Source: a virus. Taken from it: 25,927 nucleotides of DNA. The stretch lies in the IMG/VR virus record IMGVR_UViG_3300021090_000099, positions 1 through 25,927 of that record. The stretch is one strand, 5' to 3'. The translations under genes and the position numbers were made by a program. Below the pieces are notes generated by a model. It made no database searches and was not told the origin of the DNA. It saw nothing but the letters and a program-made list of their open reading frames with translations. Of the stretch, positions 24,953 through 25,927 are shown in pieces; position 1 is the first letter of the stretch; each line of letters begins with the position of its first letter.

Positions 24953-25816
24953 GTGAGTCAGACCCAGACCACTAACACCGTTGAGAAGACGGGCGCGGAG
25001 GCCGTACAAGTTCTTGGAAGCCAGGCCACTTCCACAGAGGAAGCACCACAGCAAGCGGAACAGGTTGTTGCAGCACCGATTCAAGAGACAGTTGTACAGG
25101 AGCCAAAAGAAGGAACACCTGAATGGGCAACCAAGCGGTTTTCTGAACTGACCGCACAGCGAGAAGAGCAAAAACGCCTCGCTGATGACAACGCAAGGGA
25201 ACGCGATTTTTACAAGAAGATCGCATTGGAGAAGGCGGGCCAGCCATCGTCTGACCAGCCAGTCGTCACAACTCCAAATCCTCTTGATGTTGAGCCCAAA
25301 GTTGATGACTTTACAGACTATGGGGATTTTGTCAAAGCCTCGGTAGACCATCAAGTCAGGCAAGCCGTTCGCACGATGCAGTCCCAAGCGGCGCAGATTC
25401 AAACTGTGCAAGAACGGACCAAGAAGTTCTTTTCTTCGGCTGAGGCGTTTAAGAAAGAAACACCGGACTTTGACTCTCTGATTACCAGTCCGTCGTTTGT
25501 GCAGTCTGAACCTGTGGTCGAAGCGATTCTGCATTCGACGAAAGGCCCACAGATTGCTTATTTCTTAGCGAAGAATCCTGAGATCTCGTCTCGATTGAAT
25601 CAATTGTCCCCGTTTGAAGTGGCGCTTGAAATCGGGAGAATGGAGGAACGATTGACCCCTCCGACTCCAAAAGTCATTACACAAGCTCCTAGGCCCCTCC
25701 AGACTGTCTTAGCCGGTAACGAAGTAGTGAATAAAGAGCCTGAGAAGATGAACATGGAGGAATATGCAAAAGAGAATGAACACCGCTTTGCTTGGCCAAG
25801 GAAAACCAAACGATAA
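24953..25816 (+). CDS. scaffold-like protein, 287 aa
   Basis: A GTG start follows AAAGGGG by 8 bases. Residues 1-60 are Thr/Gln/Glu-rich and disordered. A charged helical core follows (WATKRFSELTAQREEQKRL..., VDHQVRQAVRTMQSQAAQ, SRLNQLSPFEVALEIGRMEERL), and the end is basic (FAWPRKTKR), as in scaffold proteins whose basic C-terminus binds coat. Position between portal and coat protein matches P22 gene order. It would nucleate procapsid assembly and then leave. Confidence 0.8.
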   Translation: MSQTQTTNTVEKTGAEAVQVLGSQATSTEEAPQQAEQVVAAPIQETVVQEPKEGTPEWATKRFSELTAQREEQKRLADDNARERDFYKKIALEKAGQPSSDQPVVTTPNPLDVEPKVDDFTDYGDFVKASVDHQVRQAVRTMQSQAAQIQTVQERTKKFFSSAEAFKKETPDFDSLITSPSFVQSEPVVEAILHSTKGPQIAYFLAKNPEISSRLNQLSPFEVALEIGRMEERLTPPTPKVITQAPRPLQTVLAGNEVVNKEPEKMNMEEYAKENEHRFAWPRKTKR

Positions 25817-25827
25817 AGGGATAAGAA

Positions 25828-25927
25828 ATGGCTAATACAATTATCACCCCTGCAATTATCGCCAAAGAAGCCGCGCTCCAGTTAGTGAATAACCTGGTGT
25901 TCGCTCGGTTGGCGAATAAGCAGTTCA
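25828..25927 (+). CDS. major coat protein, P22 gp5-like (5' part only)
   Basis: ATG 25828 follows AAAGGG. The 33 residues visible (MANTIITPAIIAKEAALQL then VNNLVFARLANKQF) match the N-terminus of P22 coat-like proteins, in which a helix of this kind precedes the HK97 fold. Gene order after the scaffold supports it. The window ends here. Confidence 0.8.
   Translation, partial: MANTIITPAIIAKEAALQLVNNLVFARLANKQF

Noticed and set aside
24908-25534. 208-codon minus-strand ORF
   Set aside because: It is the antisense of the scaffold-like gene, is Leu/Cys/Arg-rich as antisense frames often are, and has no promoter or ribosome site.
1-25927. CRISPR array, integrase, transposase or lysogeny repressor
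   Set aside because: No regularly spaced repeats and no recognisable recombinase, transposase or CI-like gene were found, so lifestyle cannot be decided from this window.

Overview
This window looks like part of a tailed-phage genome, most likely a short-tailed phage with a P22-type head. I see no host housekeeping genes, no integrase and no CRISPR array. The structural block reads, in order, a beta-helix protein, a terminase small-subunit candidate, small virion-linked proteins, terminase large subunit, P22-type portal, a scaffold-like protein and the first 33 residues of a P22-gp5-like coat protein. The host cannot be named. Textbook sigma-70 promoters (TTGACA, 17 bp, TATAAT-like), strong Shine-Dalgarno sites and a lipobox lipoprotein point to a bacterium, probably a diderm one.

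From 1 to about 16,500 everything is on the minus strand. This is the replication, nucleotide-metabolism and host-takeover arm. From right to left it holds a string of tiny Cys-rich or membrane peptides, an unrecognised 329-aa protein, a PTP-like phosphatase, a protein with an internal duplication, and then a terminator. Next come more small zinc-ribbon-like proteins, an HNH-type protein, a DnaB-like helicase, a TOPRIM primase, a DUF4326 protein and a family-A DNA polymerase with an N-terminal uracil-DNA-glycosylase-like domain. The arm ends with a SleB-type cell-wall hydrolase, an OB-fold/SSB candidate, a RecB/Cas4-like nuclease, a metallopeptidase, a DEDD exonuclease, a PD-(D/E)XK nuclease, a DUF5664 dNTP-hydrolase family protein, a HAD phosphatase and a SLOG-domain protein. 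Genes are tightly packed, with ATGA, GTGA and TAATG stop/start overlaps, so translational coupling is the rule and helps validate very short ORFs.

From about 16,400 to 17,550 lies the control region. Minus-strand and plus-strand transcription diverge here in two places. It has several inverted repeats, a repeated TCTATGA heptamer, a plus-strand promoter driving two coupled mini-ORFs, and a DUF551-like gene read leftward from an excellent promoter. Back to back with that promoter is another that reads rightward into a tRNA-like gene and then the structural operon.

From 17,552 to the right edge everything is on the plus strand. The structural operon opens with the tRNA-like sequence (anticodon TGT, but with C33 and an atypical T-loop), so this element forms the 5' end of the late message. 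Between terminase small and large subunits lie small basic proteins, two of which share an identical C-terminal peptide encoded by synonymous codons, and a predicted lipoprotein.

The most notable points are the tRNA-like head of the late operon, the conserved C-terminal tag, the many coupled ORFs below 50 codons, the internally duplicated protein next to the phosphatase, and a terminator-promoter-ribosome-binding-site arrangement near 13,050. All calls come from reading the sequence; no database search was run.
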